Source of the DNA: Kitagawia praeruptora
Taxonomy: Eukaryota > Streptophyta > Magnoliopsida > Apiales > Apiaceae
Direction of reading: 5' to 3'
DNA length: 64,000 nt
NCBI GenBank assembly: GCA_037693485.1
Contig: CM075348.1
Span: 128,041,609-128,105,608 of the forward strand
Shown: positions 26,801 to 33,753 of the stretch, in pieces
How positions within the stretch are numbered: the first letter of the stretch is position 1
Layout: every line of letters begins with the position of its first letter
Made by a program: the position numbers and the translations under genes
Notes under the pieces: model-generated
The model's input: only the letters and a program-made list of their open reading frames with translations
What the model was told of the DNA's origin: nothing
Databases searched by the model: none

Positions 26801-29800
26801 TTCTAATTCAATATCTCCTTCAAAAGCTTGATTGCTGATCATCTGAATTAAACTCGGGTTAATGTTGAATTGGGTTGCACCAATCTCTGGAGTTTTGTAC
26901 ATGCAATTGGCAGGATTAGGTGTCTCATGGTCCCAAATAGAAGTCTGATCAACATTAACATTTGCATTAACATTTGCATTAACATTTGCGTTAACATTCT
27001 CAGCGTCCGTCATCTTAGCTTTCTCTTTTCTTATCTTTCTCAAGGTACGCTCAATTTCAGGGTCAAATTCCAACTTTCTAACGCAAGATGAACGTAGCAT
27101 ACACCTGAAAATCACCAACAAAACAACTTGTGGAACCAATTAAAATCTAAACAATAAGAAACAATTAACCTAAACTCAACTATACTGCCTTCCCCGGCAG
27201 CGGCGCCAATTTGTTAGTAATATTTTTGTTGTTCGTTCGCAGGGAAGGACTGAATTGTAATATCAAAGTTCAGGTTTCTTATCTCTTTACGTCTAGAAGT
27301 GTGTGAGAAGAATTTTGGGTTTGTGTATTAACTAAATTATCCAAGAACTAATTATAAGCACTAAGAATTGATTTTAAACTGAAATTCAAATATATGGGAA
27401 AACAATCTAAGAACTGGGGTTCTTCACTTGGTCTCAATACATGCTCAATATTAATGTGATATCTGTGTTCCTACCTTGCTGAAAACAATTCTTCTAAAGT
27501 TATACTGCACCCTCCCAGGTTACAATATAGTGCCTACAGCTACACCCTAATTGTCACTCCCGTGATACAATCAAAGTATATCTATAAACTGTTAAGTGCC
27601 AAGAATTATATGTCTCACAATTCTCCTATTAATCTCCCGATCTAATATTCAAATTATGTCTGTTAAATCATGTACTAAGATTGCAACTTCTCTCCCGAGC
27701 TTATTACAATCCCTAGAATACAATCAAAAGTTAGCTACTCTTCTAATTGTGTTAAGATCTCATTAACAGATCAGCAAAGCAGAAAATCACGTAATCAAGC
27801 ATGCATGAATACCAAGGAATACTACCCAATCCTCAGATTAGAGAATTAGTTACACATAATTAAAGAAGAAAACAAAGTAATAATGATAATGAATGAAAAC
27901 ATAATATTGAAGAATTGAAGATCGAAAGTACCTTGATACGATTAAAAGCTATGAATTGTTAGCTATGAATTGTTAGCTATGAATTTTTATCTTTTACAAT
28001 GGTATGATGTGTTTATATAGGCTCTACAAATCTTGCCCAGCAAGATATTGCCTTCTATTACAATTAGGATTTAAAGAAGGTACCCAAAACTGCCCAGAAT
28101 ACAATTAGAATTAGAAAAAGGGCAAAATAGTAAATTCCCAGCCTTCTTTAATCAAGATTACGTGCGCGACTTTATTCAGCTTATTTCTTGCACTTGTTTC
28201 CTATCCCAGTTTGTAGAAAATCTCTCAAGCTTCGCGTGGGCAGTAAGATCGCTGAAAACGGACTTCTAGAACTCCAGATATGGCCAAAACAGTATAAGCT
28301 GCGCAGCCTTCCCGGAAAATCCGAATTTTAATCAATTAAATCTCCAAAAACGACAAAAGCTTAGATATTCTTGGAAACCTGCACAACTACACAAAACACA
28401 TCAAAACTACACAAACTTGAGTCCAAAACAATCAATTTAAGCCGATATAGAATGTTCCAAGTGGATATAAAATCCACTTATCACCAGTCATCCAAAATTG
28501 GCAACATGAACTAACAGTTGGTCTGCATATTTAGTGTTCAATACATGTGATTGCAATCCTTGTTCCACAGATATATGTGTGGTTACTTTCACACTCAGAA
28601 ATTATCTCTTTTAAGTGATCATTCCACTGCCAGACTGTCATTGTGCTCGATAGTAAAGAAATGATAAAAACGTGACCCTTTGTTGCTCAAGGGCAGAATT
28701 TGCATCTTATATTTCTATCTTCTTGTTTTGTTATCGGCCTATTTTCTCAGAAGTTATTCTTGATCCATAAACTATCTACATTCTGTTAATAATGCGAGCC
28801 ATTAAAACTAAAGCTACATAGTTGCAATCCACTTCTCATCCACTCTCTTATATGTACCACGAAACACTGGTCAAATTTGCTAAACAACTTTTTTGTACAG
28901 GCACTTTTGCACAATGATTTATAATTCCAAGTTAATTATTATTCTGTAGGAAGTTCACTTTGGGAGATTGATACCCTTCGCCACCACTACTGTCCTCCTG
29001 TTTCAAGGTATCATGCTTGCTTATCTGAGCAAGGGTAATTAGTTTGTATCTTTATCATTCTGTCTATATGTGCCATATATTCATAGAGTAATATGGTTTG
29101 AATTAGATTTGTGCTATCCCTTGAGAATGATTTGACGGTCAGAGCTAAAACTGCCGAAGTAGCCATCAAAGATTTCAGTTCTGGTTCATATGCAACAATA
29201 TTCGGGGACGAGGTAATAATTCAACACTTTTAAATGTTTTTTCATCAACATCTATGCCTACATTGGTATTACGTATTAGCTACCTATCAAGTTTCTAGTA
29301 TCATACATGTCTTTGTTTGCATGTCAATGGTAGTTATCACTATATTTCTTAATACTTATTTCTTTACTGGGAATCGTTGATGTGTCTTCACAGATTTACC
29401 TATTAAACACTAGTTAGAACTTAATGCACACCTAAAGGGCCTGATAAGTGTTGTGTAAAATTGTCCTTTTCTAAATATTTATTTGATATCTTTTCAAAAG
29501 TTGAAGGCACAGTTTTAAGGCGGCTTGCTATTTCAGTGAGGTGTGAAAATGCAGAATGCTAAATATGATACACAACAGAGCAGATGATAGATAGTAAATA
29601 GCAAGACACAATTAGGTATTTGCTAGGTTCTATAAATGACCTACTTCCTAGTCCCATACCTACGTAGAATGAGATTGTTTTATTTGTTATAATATTCAAC
29701 GGCAATTACAAATTAGCACTACAATTCCTTTTACTCCTGCTACAACAAAGACCTTTCTTGAACACTTGGTTTATCAAGCACCTAACTTCTTTTAACAAGC

Positions 29801-32800
29801 TGTTTCAGTTTGTCCAGTCTACTTCAATTAAACAAGCTGTTTCAGTTTGTCCAGTCTACTTCGGAGTTATCTTTCTTTGTTCAGCAATTTAAATTTGACA
29901 CTTTAGCTTCTTTCTTTAAGCAGACAGTGCTCCTCGAGCACCAAACTTCTACGTGCACATAACTTATCATCGACCTAGCTTCCTTGAGCCCACAATTTGC
30001 CAAGCACTAAGCTTTTGCTAAGCACACCCCTACCTGTGTCCAACCTAGGGGTGTAAATGAGCCGAGCCGAACACTGCCAAACTCGAGTTTGAGCTTGACT
30101 AAATAGTTCAGGCTCGAGTTCGAGCTCGACCAATCCATAATTTTCAACTTCAAGCTCTCTCAACAAATGTTTGATATGTGCGAGCTCAGCTCGAAAGCTC
30201 AAATTATTTATACTAAGTGCCTCTTTGGCAAATCATTCAAGGAGCTTGACAAGATGACAAGTCCGATTTACCTTTTCATGTACCGTTTGGGTGTTTTACT
30301 TATTGCACAAATTTGTAACTTAAATGGTGAGAAGTGGAAAGTTAGTCGGGCTGTACTTTTTTCTTTTCATTTTAGTTATTGTGCCGCCTTCATTTATATA
30401 ATTATTTATTAGATTATTTTTCTTATTTAACTAGAGTAATTATTGCAAATAAAATATACTAATTATGTATAAAATTACTTTAATTCATAGAGTAACGTTA
30501 ATTAAAATCTTATATAACAATATTTTGATTTTGATTTTATATATTTATAAGTTTATTTTTACTTTTTTTTCTTTAAACTTAATATTCATGTATAACCAAA
30601 TACATAATTCAACTTAAATATTTTCATTTCATTTTTTTTAAAGAACTTAACTATACTCTTTATTAACTGTAGGTTTATGTGTGTATATATCAGCATGATG
30701 AAAACAAATGAAAACGTAAACTGCATTATTATTTTGTTCATAGGTGGGCTTGGGCTTATATAAGCCAATACATAACCTTATCTCCTAAAAACACTACAAC
30801 TACAATTCAAAAATATTCAAAATTAAATCATAACTAATCCTAAACTATAATCCTAGAAATTTGGTTAACATCAACCAATTATTAAAATAAATTCAAATTT
30901 AAAAATCAAAGCAAAATTCTAACACTCCTCCTTGATTTGATATTTTAATTTATCACTAAAATAAAAGATCTTCTTCGTGTTCGACAGTAGTAGCCTCTTT
31001 CGCCTTATCATGCTCCTGGGACTTGCAAATTCTCTCCATATGTCCAAGTTGTCCATATCTGTTACACTTCATATCAGCTCTCCACCAACACTTACTTTGA
31101 GGATGATTAGTCTTTTTGCAGTATGCGCATGTTGGATATTTGTTGTAGTTGTTAACTCCTCCTGCATTGTCAATCTTTGCTCTAAAAGCTCCTTCCACTC
31201 CTTCTTCATTTCTCATCATCCTCCGTTGCTCTTGTGCCTGCAGTGCATTAATTAATTCTACCAAAGATATTTTTGAAAAATCTTTGGTATTTTCCAATGT
31301 AGTAATAACTGCTTCGTATCTTTCTGGTATTGTCACAAGAATTTTTTGCACAATTCTTGATTCCGGAAATTCTGTACCAAGAAGTCTTACTTTATAAGCA
31401 ATACCAAGAAGTCTCTCGGAGTAGTCCTTGATCATTTCACCATCTTTCATTTTCTGTAGCTCGAATTCCCTAATTAAATTAAGGACCTTGATACCATTGA
31501 TTTTTGCATCTCCTTCATATTCCTTCTTGAGATACTCCCATATCTTTTTTGGTGACTCTAGAGACATGATGCTTGTAAAGATGTTAGCTGAAATTGCTGC
31601 AAATAAACAAGCTTTTGTCTTGGATTCTTTGATCTTCAAATCTTTATGTGCTTTAAGTTGTGCCATGGTGGGATTTTCAGGTAGTGTGGTATCATATTCT
31701 TCTTCCACCGCATTCCAAAGATCCAACGCTTCCATGTAGGTCTTCATACGGACTGCCCAAACATGATAATTATTTCCATCAAACACGTTAGGAGCAAATT
31801 TTGAAAAATTGTTGGTTTCGTTTTCCATGGATATGATTTGTGTTGTTATATATGGGTTATGATTGTGTTTATATTGTGGTTGTGGTTATGGTTGTGATTG
31901 TGGTTATAGTTGTTTTGATTATAGTGTTTGGATCTGATGTTTTTTTCAACAGGTCCCTTAAGAATAAAGCTCTGATACCATTTGTAGGTTTATGTGTGTA
32001 TATATCAGCATGATGAAAACAAATGAAAACGTAAACTGCATTATTATTTTGTTCATAGGTGGGCTTGGGCTTATATAAGCCAATACATAACCTTATCTCC
32101 TAAAAACACTACAACTACAATTCAAAAATATTCAAAATTAAATCATAACTAATCCTAAACTATTATCCTAGAAATTTGGTTAACATCAACCAATTATTAA
32201 AATAAATTCAAATTTAAAAATCAAAACAAAATTCTAACATTAACAAAAGAAACACCCTTTCGATGGAACACCGTAGTATCAAAGTACTAAAGTACCATAA
32301 TTCGGTTATCACTAACTCTTTTCGATGAAACACAGTAATATCAAAGTACTAAAGTACCATAATTCAGTTATCACTAAATTTGGGTTCGATTTCTTCTATT
32401 CACGTAATTATACAAGATTTGTATATTTGCTTTAATTTCTTTAACTTCATCCCGGATTTGATTTCTTATAACTATATAATTAAGGGTCTTTCTAGTGTGT
32501 GCCCACACTCTAACTACTGTTCTATAAGTTGACTAATTTTAATTGGGTGAGATTTTTGTGCATAAAGGGGGTCCATTATTCTTTATGAAAATAAAACCAA
32601 TCAAAAAAAATGTCAATTAAGCTTTTATTGTGTGCCCATGAGCACACATTAGATAAACTGTATAATTAAATAGGGTTTATTTATTATATATTTTTATCAT
32701 TCAGCTCAAGTAAATATTAAATAATGCTTATTAATTATACTAGCTTATAACCCATGCAAAGCACAAGTTACTTTTGAATTTTTATTTTATAGTGTAGGAT

Positions 32801-33688
32801 GATATTATAAATATTAATTTAATATATTATTGGAAGAATTCGAATCTTAACTCTTTGTATATAATAATTTTTATTATTAATTATAAATTAATATGTTGTA
32901 GGCGGGAATCGAACCTTAGACCTCTATATATAACAATTTTTAGTATTGTTGTATCTAACGGTAATGATCTATTTGAATTGAAGATCAATGGTTGTGAATG
33001 CGGGATAACAAAAAATGAGGGGATAACCAAAATTAGAGGTTAGCCAAACTACAAATTATATCCCGTTTCGCTTATTATAATATAGTATATAGTATAGATA
33101 GTATAGATTTATTCTCAGTAACATTAATATTTATAATTTCGCCTCGTGCTCGGCCCATGCCCGTGCTTCGCACGGGTTATCAGCTAGTATGTAATAATTT
33201 TCCAAACACTTTACAAAACTTTTAAGGAAACTTTACTTAGTACTTATACATTGCTTATCTCGTATAAGTGAAAAGTAACTTGTTTTAAGATTTTTCAAAC
33301 ATGCCATAAATAGTGACCAAAGCTTTAATGTGATAAGTTCAACTAATTAAATATGTAAAACAAATATAAATATATACTCCCTCCGTCCAATAAATTGTTA
33401 ACACTTTCTATTTTGGGATGTCCCAATAGATTGTTAACATTTCCTAAAATAGTAAGTTTTAACACTATTACACCCACTACTTCATTTATTTTAACAATAC
33501 TTTACACTATTACACCCACTACTTAACTTATTTTAACTATAAAATCACTATTACACCCACTACTTAACTTATTTTAACAATAAAATCACTATTACACCCA
33601 CTACTTCATTTATTTTAATAATATTACACCCACTATCTTGGTGTCCGTGCAAAAAGCAAATGTTAACATCCTATTGGGACGGAGGGAG

Positions 33689-33753
<65 letters not shown>

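Larger units (their letters stand above)
20036..28483 (-). mobile_element. Athila-type Ty3/gypsy element 2, gag-protease only (non-autonomous)
   Basis: 8.4 kb on the minus strand, flanked by the 5-bp duplication CCAGT (20031-20035 and 28484-28488). LTRs of 1272 bp each differ at about ten positions by eye. It has the same tRNA-Asp-type primer site as element 1 and an intact 916-codon gag-protease frame. RT, RNase H and integrase are entirely missing. A hAT MITE has inserted into its 3' non-coding region. It lies antisense in the NOC4 intron 19554-28949. Confidence 0.93.
30668..32239 (-). mobile_element. Small gag-only Ty1/copia element (TR-GAG type)
   Basis: Complete 1572-bp element with 257-bp LTRs, a 5-bp target duplication TTAAC (30663-30667 and 32240-32244), initiator-Met primer site, a single gag frame and a polypurine tract. 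There is no protease, integrase or RT. This is the structure described as terminal-repeat retrotransposons with a GAG domain. It sits inside the hAT element, antisense to NOC4. Confidence 0.93.
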
